DNA of 64,000 nucleotides from UBA7957 sp965222695 (GCA_965222695.1 OZ244967.1:2666001-2730000); one strand, 5' to 3'; counted from the stretch's first letter, positions 44,337 to 53,080 are shown. Numbers and translations are program-made. The notes: generated by a model not told the origin, from the letters alone.

Positions 44337-45826
44337 GGGCCTGTATTAGATCTCTCTGCTACAAGCCGCTCTTGCAATCGGGCTAAAATCCGCACCCCTT
44401 CCTCGATCCTATCCGATGAGATAGAGGAAAAGGCCAGTCTGTAATAATTTTCCGGGGCATTTTTTCCATAGTAAAATACAACTCCTGGCTCAATCAACAC
44501 ACCCTCTTTCTTCGCCTCCTCGGCTAAAATGCCGGCATTCAGCGCATTCGGCCCTCTGATCCAGAATGCGGAACCACCAAACGTCGGCCTGGTTGTGCTG
44601 CCCGGCATATATTTATCCAATGACACGGCCATGATTTTCCAGCGCTCCTTAAGAGTTAAGCTGAGACGGCGGATTGCCGAGTCGTGATATCCGCGTTTGA
44701 GGAAATGAGCGATGATTGACTGGTTGTTGGAGGGAGGATGACGTAACACCAATCTGCGCAACGCCCGCGCCTGGCGAATAAATTCCTTTTGCGCAACGAT
44801 GTATCCGAGCCTGATCCCCGGTGCCAGGGTTTTTGATAAGCTGCTGATGTATATCACACGCCCGTCCCTGTCCATACTTTTCAGTGCGGCCGAGGGCTTG
44901 CCTACAAAATTAAATTCGGATTCATAGTCGTCCTCGATTAGTATGATATTTCTCTTCTCGGCGAATTCCAGCAGAGCTTCCCGCCTTTCGATAGACATGC
45001 TAACGTTCGTTGGAAAGTGATGGCTGGGCGTCGTGTAGATGCAATCACAATTGTCCAATTCGGGGGAAATCATCAGGCCCTGATCGTCCACCGCCAAGGT
45101 TTGAATCCTTGGGGTAATGCTCTGAAAGGAATTGAAGCCGTCATAGTAGCCGGGATTTTCTATACCGATAGTCCGGCTATTGTCCAGGAGCAACGATGCG
45201 GCGAGGTAGATTGCGTTTTGCGCACCTACTGTAATGAGAATTTCTTCCGGATCGGCCCAAATGCCGCGCCGCGGAAGCAAACGCGTGTGGATCTGTTCCA
45301 ACAAATCCGGATTGTCATGATCGACATGATCGGCCGCCCAATCGTAAATTGACGACAAGCTCGCCGCTTCTTTGCAGCATTCCCGCCAATCTGCCACGGG
45401 AAAGAGGCTTTTATCGTACTGCCCGTAAAGAAACGGATAGGGGTAGGATTGCCAGTCTTCCGGTTTGGCATTGCTTTTGTACTCCGCCGGATGCATCACC
45501 AATCGATTCCATCGCACCGCAGCATCGGAAGTGGCCGGAGTTGATGTTTTTTGCGGCGCGTCAATGCGCCCTTCCAGAATTTCACGATTGATAAAATGGC
45601 CGCGCCTTTCCCTGGAAATCAAAAAACCCTCATCCACTAATTGCTGATAAGCGAAAACCACAGTGTTTCTGGCAACATTCAGCTGTTCGGCCAATTTTCG
45701 GCCTGAAGGCAAAGGCTCTTCCGGTGGGATATGACCATCGAGAATAGCCTTGACCAACATTTCCTGGATTTGCTTTTGGAGGGTTCCCGTTCCGTCCTTC
45801 GGTAATCTGAACAATTGTTCCGTCAT
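44333..45826 (-). CDS. MocR-family transcription regulator (GntR helix-turn-helix plus aminotransferase domain)
   Basis: A PLP-binding regulator of 497 residues. The GntR winged helix at residues 15-75 has LPSGRKLAEQLNVARNTVVF and AYQQLVDEGFLISRERRGHF. The aminotransferase fold class I domain has EDDYESEFNF and the PLP Lys in SSLSKTLAPGIRLGYIVA. Relatives include TauR, PdxR and GabR. It is divergent from the transporter and catabolic genes that end in a taurine aminotransferase-like protein, so it probably regulates them in response to an amine. I use the ATG at 45826; the frame also opens at a GTG at 45847. Two CTGG-C direct repeats lie directly upstream. Confidence 0.9.
   Translation of the reverse strand: MTEQLFRLPKDGTGTLQKQIQEMLVKAILDGHIPPEEPLPSGRKLAEQLNVARNTVVFAYQQLVDEGFLISRERRGHFINREILEGRIDAPQKTSTPATSDAAVRWNRLVMHPAEYKSNAKPEDWQSYPYPFLYGQYDKSLFPVADWRECCKEAASLSSIYDWAADHVDHDNPDLLEQIHTRLLPRRGIWADPEEILITVGAQNAIYLAASLLLDNSRTIGIENPGYYDGFNSFQSITPRIQTLAVDDQGLMISPELDNCDCIYTTPSHHFPTNVSMSIERREALLEFAEKRNIILIEDDYESEFNFVGKPSAALKSMDRDGRVIYISSLSKTLAPGIRLGYIVAQKEFIRQARALRRLVLRHPPSNNQSIIAHFLKRGYHDSAIRRLSLTLKERWKIMAVSLDKYMPGSTTRPTFGGSAFWIRGPNALNAGILAEEAKKEGVLIEPGVVFYYGKNAPENYYRLAFSSISSDRIEEGVRILARLQERLVAERSNTGP
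44334..44362 (+). repeat. Dispersed TAAGGGCCTGT element, copy (contains dapE stop)
   Basis: TAAGGGCCTGTATTAGATCT then CTCT closely matches the start of the element at 29399. Its first three bases are the dapE stop, and the regulator stop on the other strand overlaps it too. Confidence 0.6.
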
Positions 45827-45837
45827 GACAGCAGACT

Positions 45838-45870
45838 CTGGACTCACTTTTATCGGTAGACTGGCCCTAT
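45838..45870 (+). promoter_or_regulatory. Candidate MocR operator: two CTGG[A/C]C direct repeats
   Basis: CTGGACTCAC (45838-45847) and CTGGCCCTAT (45861-45870) are direct repeats 23 bases apart, about two helical turns, immediately upstream of the regulator start. They resemble the CTGGACYTAA repeats reported for TauR. Inference from pattern only. Confidence 0.35.
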
Positions 45871-46433
45871 TATACGCATAGAGACCGGCATTACTGTTGG
45901 TTCGATAAATTTTCTCCAGCGCCGGTTGCAGCTTTTTGATCCGGATTCGCGAAAGATCGGATCATATCCATCCGGAACAAGAGAATATAGGGTTGATAAA
46001 AGGCTGTTATCAGGACAATCATAGACGTGCCAAGGTAAATAATCCTGATGTGGTGGCGGTAAAATCTGTGGAGCCGATTTAGTCTCAGCATGTATAACTT
46101 TCATCATACGCTGTTGTAAGTAAACAACATCGCAATGATCGAAAATAAATATCGCTGAACTGAGTTTTCCAACACTGATTGTGTAATTGACCTAACCGGC
46201 CCGAGAGTCGACATAAAACTTTAAAAATGTTTATTTATCGTTTAGGTTTGCATAGTCAGTTGCTTTTACAGCCTACTGATCGTGCCTGATATCAATAAAA
46301 ACAGCTCCCGAAATACGGGAAGTACCCTGATAAACCAGGGGCTGTTATTGCACCGCTCCGGAGAACTCAATTTCCGCGTCCTCGTGACAGGCAGTTGCAA
46401 TAACAGGCCCTCAGGAACCGGAGAAACCATAGC
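45871..46433. other. Divergent regulatory region upstream of the transporter operon
   Basis: About 560 bases with no convincing gene. The half near the transporter is rich in hairpins (listed separately at 46307-46411). The rest is AT-rich around 46210-46260 and may hold the operon promoter, which I could not place with confidence. Confidence 0.5.
46307..46411 (+). promoter_or_regulatory. Structured 5' leader of the transporter operon
   Basis: Three foldable units lie in tandem just before the binding-protein gene: CCCG-AAATA-CGGG, CCCTG/CAGGG around ATAAAC, and a longer pairing of GGGGCTGTTATTGCA (46338-46352) with TGCAATAACAGGCCC (46396-46410), 14 of 15 paired. They could be a leader RNA or an operator array. 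It does not match a riboswitch class I can recognise. Confidence 0.4.
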
Positions 46434-47615
46434 ATGACCAAAGCAAGTAACAAATCACCCAAACATACGCGCCGCTCGTTTTTGAAAACCACCGCAGCGG
46501 CAGGCACGGCAGCCGCCGTAGGACCCTGGATTATCAGCCCCAAAGCACTCGCCTCATCAGGCGAAGTGAATATTCTCATGTGGTCTGACTATCTTCCACC
46601 AGGCTTCCTGAAGGCGTTCGAAGAGAAAACCGGAATCAAGATCAACTACACCGGAATAGGTTCGAACGAGGAAATTATCAACAAGATGAAAGCCACCAAG
46701 GGACGAGGGGTTGATATCTGCAGCCCGACCAATATGCGTTCCCCCCAGTGGATAGAACTCGGTCTGCTGCAACCCTTTGATTATGGCAAGATTGCCAACA
46801 TCAAAAACGTCAATCCGGCGATGCTCAAGGTCGGCGACAGCGAGTGGAACTTTGGCGAAAAAGGTTCCCACTGGCTGCCCCATATCTGGGGAACCGAAGG
46901 GGTGGCCTGGAGAACTGATATGTATACTCCTCCACGTGAAGCCGAAATCCCCAGCTACGGCGATGTCTGGCAGGAAGACGTAAAAGGTAAAACCATGATG
47001 CGGCCGCACTCCGGCATGCTCGGTGCAGGCTTGTATCTCGAAACAACGGGAGACTTAGAGCCCGGTGCCATGCGGAAAGCCTACGAAAGCGAAGAAAATA
47101 TGCGCAAAATCTGGCAGGTAGTGACAGACTTCTGTATTAAGAACAAGGAACAGATCAAGTTGTTCTGGAATGATGCGGATTCCCAGAAAAACGGTTTTCT
47201 GAACGACGGTGTCGTGATCGGCCAGACCTGGGACGGACCTCCCAGCACGCTGATGAAGGAAGGTGAAGCGGTTCAATACCGAGCCCCCGTTGAGGGTGCG
47301 TTGGCCTGGGTAGACGGTATGTCAATGTCGGCCGGCGCGGAAAACGTTGAACAGACTTACGCTTTCATCGACTACTGCTACGATCCGGAGCCCGCAGGCA
47401 CATCGATTGACGGTGGCTCACAGGACGGCTGGGGTGGTCATGGATACAACTCGGCGGTTCTCGGCGCGGATAAATTCGCGAGCGAAAACTACGCTAAATT
47501 GTTTGCATCCATATATCCCGGCAATTCTCTTGAAAACCTGTGGCCCTGGCCCAAAGAACCTCAATGGTATGCGGACGTCCGAACCGAGTTCCGCAACAAA
47601 TTCGTCAACGCTTAA
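46434..47615 (+). CDS. Tat-exported solute-binding protein of the polyamine (PotD/PotF) family
   Basis: Periplasmic substrate-binding protein of the ABC transporter that follows. The N-terminus has the twin-arginine motif RRSFLK followed by a hydrophobic Ala/Gly-rich segment and a cleavage region near KALASSGEV. The mature part is a type II periplasmic binding fold (VNILMWSDYLPPGFLKAFEE, KTGIKINYTGIGSNEEIINK, DADSQKNGFLNDGVVIGQTW). Tat export is unusual for PotD/PotF, which use Sec. The ligand is not certain: polyamine-like by family, taurine- or beta-alanine-like by context. A hairpin directly after the stop probably makes this the most abundant product of the operon. Confidence 0.88.
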   Translation: MTKASNKSPKHTRRSFLKTTAAAGTAAAVGPWIISPKALASSGEVNILMWSDYLPPGFLKAFEEKTGIKINYTGIGSNEEIINKMKATKGRGVDICSPTNMRSPQWIELGLLQPFDYGKIANIKNVNPAMLKVGDSEWNFGEKGSHWLPHIWGTEGVAWRTDMYTPPREAEIPSYGDVWQEDVKGKTMMRPHSGMLGAGLYLETTGDLEPGAMRKAYESEENMRKIWQVVTDFCIKNKEQIKLFWNDADSQKNGFLNDGVVIGQTWDGPPSTLMKEGEAVQYRAPVEGALAWVDGMSMSAGAENVEQTYAFIDYCYDPEPAGTSIDGGSQDGWGGHGYNSAVLGADKFASENYAKLFASIYPGNSLENLWPWPKEPQWYADVRTEFRNKFVNA

Positions 47616-47622
47616 GCAAAAT

Positions 47623-47650
47623 CTGACCCCCGGGCATTTCCGGGGGTCAG
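47623..47650 (+). terminator. Hairpin after the binding-protein gene (attenuator or 3' stabiliser)
   Basis: CTGACCCCCG (47623-47632) pairs with CGGGGGTCAG (47641-47650), 10 bp with an 8-base loop, followed by a weak T-rich stretch (TCATTTT). Probably a partial terminator that favours binding-protein expression over the downstream transporter genes. Confidence 0.65.
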
Positions 47651-47715
47651 TCATTTTCCGCACCATCGTGTAACTTCGGTCAACAATAATATAAGCGGTT
47701 AGAGGGAGCCAAAAA

Positions 47716-48822
47716 ATGAGTGCTGATGTGCAACTGGACAATGTCTGGATTCGATTTGGTGACTTTGTCGCAGCGCGTGAAGCGAATATCCATATTAAGG
47801 ACGGTGAATTCTTCAGCTTCTTAGGTCCGTCCGGTTGCGGGAAAACCACTTTGCTGCGCTCGGTTTCCGGATTTCTCACACCGTCTCAAGGCCGGGTTTT
47901 AATCGGTGGTAAGGACATGAAAGGCATAGGCCCGAACAAGAGGCCGACCGCCCTGATTTTTCAGAACCTCGCCCTGTTTCCACTCATGAAGGTCTGGGAA
48001 AATATCGCCTTCGCGCTGGAAGTGAAGGGCGTCAGCAAGGCCGACCGGAAAAAAAAGGCGGACGAGCTTCTGGAATTGATCGCCCTGCCCGGTCAGGGCG
48101 AAAAGATGGTCCGCGAACTCTCCGGCGGACAAAGACAGCGGGTCGCTATCGCACGCGCCCTGGCAGCCGAACCCGACGTCTTGTTACTGGATGAACCCTT
48201 GTCCGCCCTCGACCTTAAACTGCGCCAGCACATGCGCACGGAACTTCGGTCAATCCAACAACGCGTCGGTATTACTTTTATCTATATCACACACGATCAG
48301 GGCGAAGCTTTGACCATGTCGGATAATGTAGCCGTGATGAGTCAGGGGGTTATAGAACAAGTCGGCGATGGAAACTCCATTTATGACCATCCTGAAACCG
48401 CCTTCGTTGCTTCGTTTGTGGGCGAAAACAATTTATTCAGCGGTAAGGTCAGTGAACTCGTTGATGACTATGTTGTTATCGACAGTAATATAGGTCCGGT
48501 TCGAGCCAGACATGCATTTCGGGAAAATAATCCGCAGCTGGCCAAAGGCGATGAAGCTTATGTCTTCGTCCGCCCCGAATCGCTCACTATCGTGGAAAAA
48601 AACGGACAGGAGAACCGGTTTTCCGCAACCATCAGACAACAGGAATTTGAAGGAAGCTTTTGGCAGATCTTTTTTGCCATAGACGGTAGCGATAAACCGG
48701 TCAAACTGTCCCAGGTAAATGACGGCAGCTTGCTCCGCCAGCACAGCGGAGATACCGTCACACTTGGCTTTCTACCCGATCACGCTGTCGCAACCCCGAA
48801 GGGCGCACTGGCAGCAGAATAA
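47716..48822 (+). CDS. ABC transporter ATP-binding protein, polyamine family (PotA/PotG-like)
   Basis: ATPase of 368 residues. Walker A is GPSGCGKTTLLRSV, the Q-loop FQNLALFPLM, signature LSGGQRQRVAIARALA, Walker B DVLLLDEPLSALD and the switch THDQ. A C-terminal TOBE-like domain (about residues 260-350) is present, as in PotA and PotG. AGGGAG precedes the ATG. It is the second gene of the transporter run and energises the two permeases downstream. Confidence 0.93.
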   Translation: MSADVQLDNVWIRFGDFVAAREANIHIKDGEFFSFLGPSGCGKTTLLRSVSGFLTPSQGRVLIGGKDMKGIGPNKRPTALIFQNLALFPLMKVWENIAFALEVKGVSKADRKKKADELLELIALPGQGEKMVRELSGGQRQRVAIARALAAEPDVLLLDEPLSALDLKLRQHMRTELRSIQQRVGITFIYITHDQGEALTMSDNVAVMSQGVIEQVGDGNSIYDHPETAFVASFVGENNLFSGKVSELVDDYVVIDSNIGPVRARHAFRENNPQLAKGDEAYVFVRPESLTIVEKNGQENRFSATIRQQEFEGSFWQIFFAIDGSDKPVKLSQVNDGSLLRQHSGDTVTLGFLPDHAVATPKGALAAE

Positions 48823-48853
48823 AAAAAGATAATGTGAATTGCGGAGCTCAGGC

Positions 48854-49777
48854 ATGACCACATACTGGAAAAAGTTTTGGCTCAAAAACGGTACCGGTAT
48901 CTCCATTTATCTTATTGTTTCGACCATCATCTGGATTCTGATGATGATATTGCTGCCGCAGTTTTTCATGGTGGATTTTTCCTTCCGGCACAATCTGCCC
49001 CCCGCGGAAATCGGCGGGCCGAATGATGTGTACACATTGGAGCACTACAAATTTCTTGTCTTCGGTTCGGAACAAAGCGGCGCGGGCTATAATGAGATTG
49101 ACGTAGGCGTCTTTATACGCACGCTGCTTGCGGCCTTTTTCGTCACCCTGTTTGATCTGGCCATCTGTTATCCGATTGCCTACTACCTTGCCCAGGTTTC
49201 AACCGGCGGTTGGGCCCGGTTGATGGTACTTGCCCTGATTATTCCCTATTGGGTTAATGAGATTCTGCGAGCTTTCGCCTTTCGAATTATGTTCGGCACG
49301 TCGGGTGTCATCAATGACTTTTTACTCTGGAGCGGGATCACGGATCAGCCCGTCGATTTTATCCGAGAAAATGTCGCGCTTTACGCAGGCCTGGGTTATG
49401 CCTTCATCCTGCTAATGATATTCCCGATCTACAACGCCATCGAAAGCCTCAGCAAGAATCAGATCGAAGCCGCCCGGGATCTGGGCGCGCCCTGGTGGCG
49501 GATCCACTGGCGGGTTGTGATGCCCTTTGCCAAGCCCGGAATATCATCCGGTTGCACTATGGTGTTTATGCTGACGGCCGGAGCCCTCGCGGCGCCGCAA
49601 ATCCTCGGTGGCCCGAGCAGCCTCTGGTTCACTCAGATTATTTATCAGTGGTTTAATACGGGTAGCAATTGGCCTCGCGGGTCCGCTTATGCGGTGATAC
49701 TGCTGGTTTCAACCATCCTGATAGTACTGGCAATAATGAAGCTGTTCAAAGTCCGGCTTGGAGAGATGACTAAATGA
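48854..49777 (+). CDS. ABC transporter permease, PotB/PotH-like
   Basis: Inner membrane permease of 307 residues with six to seven hydrophobic segments and the EAA loop IEAARDLGAPWWRIHWRVVM that docks on the ATPase. I use the ATG at 48854, preceded by CGGAG; the frame also opens at a TTG at 48839. The stop overlaps the start of the second permease by 4 bases (ATGA), so the two subunits are translated together. Confidence 0.92.
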   Translation: MTTYWKKFWLKNGTGISIYLIVSTIIWILMMILLPQFFMVDFSFRHNLPPAEIGGPNDVYTLEHYKFLVFGSEQSGAGYNEIDVGVFIRTLLAAFFVTLFDLAICYPIAYYLAQVSTGGWARLMVLALIIPYWVNEILRAFAFRIMFGTSGVINDFLLWSGITDQPVDFIRENVALYAGLGYAFILLMIFPIYNAIESLSKNQIEAARDLGAPWWRIHWRVVMPFAKPGISSGCTMVFMLTAGALAAPQILGGPSSLWFTQIIYQWFNTGSNWPRGSAYAVILLVSTILIVLAIMKLFKVRLGEMTK

Positions 49778-51123
49778 ACTCGGAACTTCTGAGTCGCTAC
49801 TCGACACGGATATTCGTCTTTCTGTTTTTCGCCTATCTGTTCGGCCCCTTGATCATCATGAGCCTGTCAGCATTCAACAGCGCCTCTTTTCCAAGGATTT
49901 CACCCTGGGAATGTTTTACCGTGGAATGGTTCGGGGTTCTGATCAATGACAGCCGTCTGATGGAAGGTCTGCGCAACAGCGTTATTATCGGAATCGGGGT
50001 TGTCTGTTTGTCTATTCCGCTCGGTCTCGCCGGTGCACTGATGTTAACCCAGGTCAGCGACCGCCTGCGACCATGGTATTACACGATCATCATTTCCCCG
50101 ATATTGATTCCCGGGGTAGTGCTTGGTATATCCACACTGATCTTCTGGGATCGTCTGGGCGCCATGTTCAACGCAGGCTACAACTCTTTTTTTTACGACG
50201 GCATTTTTCTCACGATTATCGGCCAGTCCACATTCGTGTCCGCTTATGCCATGCTGATTTTTATCTCCCGGCTGGAGCGGTTTGATCCAGCTCAGGAAGA
50301 AGCGGCTCTGGATCTTGGAGCCACTCACGTGCAAACCTTCACAAAGGTGCTGTTGCCGTTTTTAAAACCCGCCGTCGGGTCTGCAGCAGTACTGGCGTTT
50401 CTCGCTTCGTTCGAAAATTATAATACCACCGTATTTACCATTGTTTCTGAATCAACCTTGACAACGGTGCTGGCGAGTAAAGTCCGTTACGGAATCAATC
50501 CTTCGATCAGTTCTCTTGCGGTGATCATCATCGCATTGACCTTAATTGCGGCGGTTTATTATGAAATTTTAAAGCGCCGGGAAGTCAAATACGAAAAGGA
50601 AGCGCAGAGGATAGCCTTCGAAAACTCCACGGACCGGGCCGAGCGGGCAAGCCTGCTCGCCAATCCGGCCATTATTATTGCTACTGTGGTATTTATTGCG
50701 GGACTCGGTACGATTTACATGGCCGGCACCCGGGGAGTCGCGGAATGCAAAGCGGATGTAAAGGAACAAAAGCGCTTGATCAGGCAACAAAAAATTGAGG
50801 AACGAAGGGCGCTTATTGAAAAGCAGCGCAAATTGCGGGAGCAACAAAAGCCGGCAACGACGGTCAAACCCAGTCAACCCAGAAACGAAGGCTTTGGCGG
50901 CATGTTCAAACCGGGCAATCTTTCAGCACCGGCTGAAGAAGAACAGGGTGAACAGACACCCTCTGAACCGGAGAGCAAATCCGAAAGCCCGCAAAATTCC
51001 AGTTTCGGAGGCATGTTTTCCAAAGATAATTTGAATACTACCGTAGGATCCGGATCAGACGAGCAATCCGGTGATTCCGATGAAGGCAATACGAGTAATC
51101 CACCGGGCAAGGATGATCAGTAA
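49774..51123 (+). CDS. ABC transporter permease, PotC/PotI-like, with unusual C-terminal extension
   Basis: The first 275 residues are an ordinary PotC/PotI permease (EAA loop EEAALDLGATHVQTFTKVLL, last span SSLAVIIIALTLIAAVYYEI). PotC proteins normally end near here, but this one continues for about 170 residues. The extension has a charged linker, an additional hydrophobic span (ANPAIIIATVVFIAGLGTIY, about 295-317), a basic coiled coil (KEQKRLIRQQKIEERRALIE) and an acidic disordered tail. The tail holds two copies of a short motif, GFGGMFKPGNL near residue 372 and SFGGMFSKDNL near 410. The extension is in one unbroken frame. Its function is unknown. The TAA stop shares a base with the ATG of the small secreted protein. 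Confidence 0.88.
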   Translation: MNSELLSRYSTRIFVFLFFAYLFGPLIIMSLSAFNSASFPRISPWECFTVEWFGVLINDSRLMEGLRNSVIIGIGVVCLSIPLGLAGALMLTQVSDRLRPWYYTIIISPILIPGVVLGISTLIFWDRLGAMFNAGYNSFFYDGIFLTIIGQSTFVSAYAMLIFISRLERFDPAQEEAALDLGATHVQTFTKVLLPFLKPAVGSAAVLAFLASFENYNTTVFTIVSESTLTTVLASKVRYGINPSISSLAVIIIALTLIAAVYYEILKRREVKYEKEAQRIAFENSTDRAERASLLANPAIIIATVVFIAGLGTIYMAGTRGVAECKADVKEQKRLIRQQKIEERRALIEKQRKLREQQKPATTVKPSQPRNEGFGGMFKPGNLSAPAEEEQGEQTPSEPESKSESPQNSSFGGMFSKDNLNTTVGSGSDEQSGDSDEGNTSNPPGKDDQ

Positions 51124-51467
51124 TGCGGACTATCTTCGCCGTATTGATAATGCTGCCGTCTCTGTATGTCGATGCGGAGCAACAATCCCCGCTGGATCGG
51201 CTCAGGACTTTAATGTACCAATATGAAGTCTGTATTTACTGCGGCTTGAGCGATGCCGATGTGAGCCGTGGCTACCATGACAAATCGAAACAACTGGTGG
51301 AAATGTACCGGCTGCCACGTGAAACCTACGAAAAGATCAGAATGCAAGCCTGGGCTAAAGCTTACAGAGAATGGCAAAATCGTGGTCTGGGAGGGTTTAA
51401 AAATTGGTGCCGCACGGAGGGAATCAGCTCGGCAAAAACGCTGCGATCCAACAGGCAGCATCGGTAA
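51123..51467 (+). CDS. Small secreted protein of the transporter operon, function unknown
   Basis: A 114-residue protein with a short signal peptide (MRTIFAVLIMLPSLYVDAEQ) and a helical, charged mature part. It has three Cys: C-x-x-C in YEVCIYCGLSD and one in GGFKNWCRTEG. No family recognised. Its ATG overlaps the stop of the extended permease (TAATG), so it is translationally coupled to it. This suggests a periplasmic accessory to the transporter, possibly working with the permease extension. That is inference from position only. Confidence 0.7.
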   Translation: MRTIFAVLIMLPSLYVDAEQQSPLDRLRTLMYQYEVCIYCGLSDADVSRGYHDKSKQLVEMYRLPRETYEKIRMQAWAKAYREWQNRGLGGFKNWCRTEGISSAKTLRSNRQHR

Positions 51468-51528
51468 AGCCCGGGTATCGGGAATCATGGGCTAACTAAT
51501 CTGAACACTGAAAGAAGGGGGATCTGAT

Positions 51529-53040
51529 ATGTCCGAAATTCAACAACTTCATCACTATATCGGCGGAAAAACCGTCAGCGGAAGCAGCGACCGGTTCGGT
51601 AAAATTATCAATCCGGCCAGCGGAGAAGTGATCCGCCGGGTTCCTTTGGCCAATCAGGCTGATGCGGAGTCGGCCATCTCGGCTGCAGAGGCTGCCCTTG
51701 CCGGCTGGTCTGAAACGCCTCCCGGCAAACGCGCTCAGGTACTGTTCAATTTTCGCGAATTGATACGGGCCAATATGGATGATCTGGCCGAATTGGTTTC
51801 CTCAGAGCACGGCAAAACGCTTGAAGATGCCAAAGGTTCGATTACACGGGGCCTGGAGGTAGTGGAATTCAGCTGCGGAATTTCTCAGCTTTTAAAAAGC
51901 GAATACACGGAAAATGTTGCGGGCGGCGTGGATTCATGGGGAGTACGGCAACCATTGGGGGTCTGTGCAGGCATCACCCCGTTTAATTTTCCGGCGATGG
52001 TTCCCATGTGGATGTTCCCGGTGGCCATAGCCTGCGGAAATACATTTGTACTTAAACCCTCGGAAAAGGATCCATCCTGCGGCCTACGACTTGCGGAGCT
52101 GATGACACAAGCGGGAGCTCCCGACGGTGTACTTAATGTGATCAATGGCGACAAGGAGGCCGTTGACGTATTGCTGACTGATCCACGTGTACAGGGAGTG
52201 AGTTTCGTGGGTTCTACCGCCGTCGGTGAGTATATTTATAAAACCGGGTGCGCTCACGGAAAACGGGTTCAAGCGTTGTGCGGTGCCAAAAATCATATGC
52301 TGGTAATGCCTGATGCCGATATGGATCAAGTGGTCGATGCCGTCATGGGCGCTGCCTATGGATCCGCCGGAGAGCGCTGTATGGCTATATCGGTTGTGGT
52401 TACAATTGACGATGAAACCGCGGATCATTTTATCGATAAACTGCAACCGCGGGTCAGCGAACTGAAGGTGGGACCCTACACCGATCCGGATTCGGAAATG
52501 GGACCGGTTATCAGCCCGGAATCGCAAGCGAAAATCAAACAATACATCGATTCTGGTGTTGAGGCGGGGGCAACCCTGGTGCTTGACGGACGGGATATAG
52601 TCGTACCCGGATATGAAAACGGATGTTTTGTCGGCGCTACAATTTTTGACCACGTCCGCACCGACATGAAAATCTACACCGATGAGATATTCGGACCGGT
52701 TCTGTGCGTTGTGCGCGCCAAGTCCTACAATGAAGCGGTCGACATGATCAATCAACACGAGTACGGCAACGGCACGGCCATATTTACCCGCGACGGCGAT
52801 GCAGCGAGGAACTTTTCGCATCGCATAAGAATTGGCATGGTGGGAATCAATATTCCAATTCCTGTTCCCCTGGCGTTCCACAGTTTCGGCGGTTGGAAGC
52901 GATCCCTGTTCGGCGATCATAGCATTCACGGACCCGAAGGCGTCCGGTTTTATACCCGGCTAAAAACCATCAGCTCACGCTGGCCGTCGGGCATCCGGTC
53001 CGGGGCGGTTTTTAATTTTAAGGCGGGAGGAGAGCACTAG
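51529..53040 (+). CDS. mmsA: CoA-acylating (methyl)malonate-semialdehyde dehydrogenase, MmsA-like
   Basis: An aldehyde dehydrogenase of 503 residues in the MmsA/IolA branch. Seen are the N-terminal HYIGGKTVSGSSDRFGKIIN, the cofactor region GVCAGITPFNFPAMVPMWMF, FVGSTAVGEYIYKTG, and the catalytic Cys284 in SAGERCMAISVVV. IPIPVPLAFHSFGGWKRSLF near the C-terminus is typical of MmsA. The usual reaction converts malonate or methylmalonate semialdehyde to acetyl- or propionyl-CoA. With the aminotransferase that follows it could oxidise beta-alanine-like compounds. AGGGGGA precedes the ATG. Its TAG stop is part of a dispersed repeat. Confidence 0.92.
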   Translation: MSEIQQLHHYIGGKTVSGSSDRFGKIINPASGEVIRRVPLANQADAESAISAAEAALAGWSETPPGKRAQVLFNFRELIRANMDDLAELVSSEHGKTLEDAKGSITRGLEVVEFSCGISQLLKSEYTENVAGGVDSWGVRQPLGVCAGITPFNFPAMVPMWMFPVAIACGNTFVLKPSEKDPSCGLRLAELMTQAGAPDGVLNVINGDKEAVDVLLTDPRVQGVSFVGSTAVGEYIYKTGCAHGKRVQALCGAKNHMLVMPDADMDQVVDAVMGAAYGSAGERCMAISVVVTIDDETADHFIDKLQPRVSELKVGPYTDPDSEMGPVISPESQAKIKQYIDSGVEAGATLVLDGRDIVVPGYENGCFVGATIFDHVRTDMKIYTDEIFGPVLCVVRAKSYNEAVDMINQHEYGNGTAIFTRDGDAARNFSHRIRIGMVGINIPIPVPLAFHSFGGWKRSLFGDHSIHGPEGVRFYTRLKTISSRWPSGIRSGAVFNFKAGGEH

Positions 53041-53049
53041 TAGTCCGTC
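53037..53049 (+). repeat. Dispersed CTAGTAGTCCGTC element, copy 3 (contains mmsA stop)
   Basis: Thirteen bases identical to the copies at 3233-3246 and 21799-21812. As at lexA, the stop codon of the preceding gene is inside the element. Confidence 0.6.
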
Positions 53050-53062
53050 AATATCATCTGGG

Positions 53063-53080
53063 CAGAGTACTAATACTCTG
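53063..53080. other. Perfect 7-bp hairpin between mmsA and the aminotransferase gene
   Basis: CAGAGTA-CTAA-TACTCTG, followed by CTCTGGTCC, which resembles the CTGG-C repeats before the regulator. No U-run, so an operator is more likely than a terminator. Weak. Confidence 0.3.

Noticed and set aside
45850..46107. Open frame of 85 codons on the minus strand in the regulator/transporter gap
   Set aside because: No ribosome binding sequence, no recognisable domain or signal, and it covers the likely operator region; probably a chance frame.
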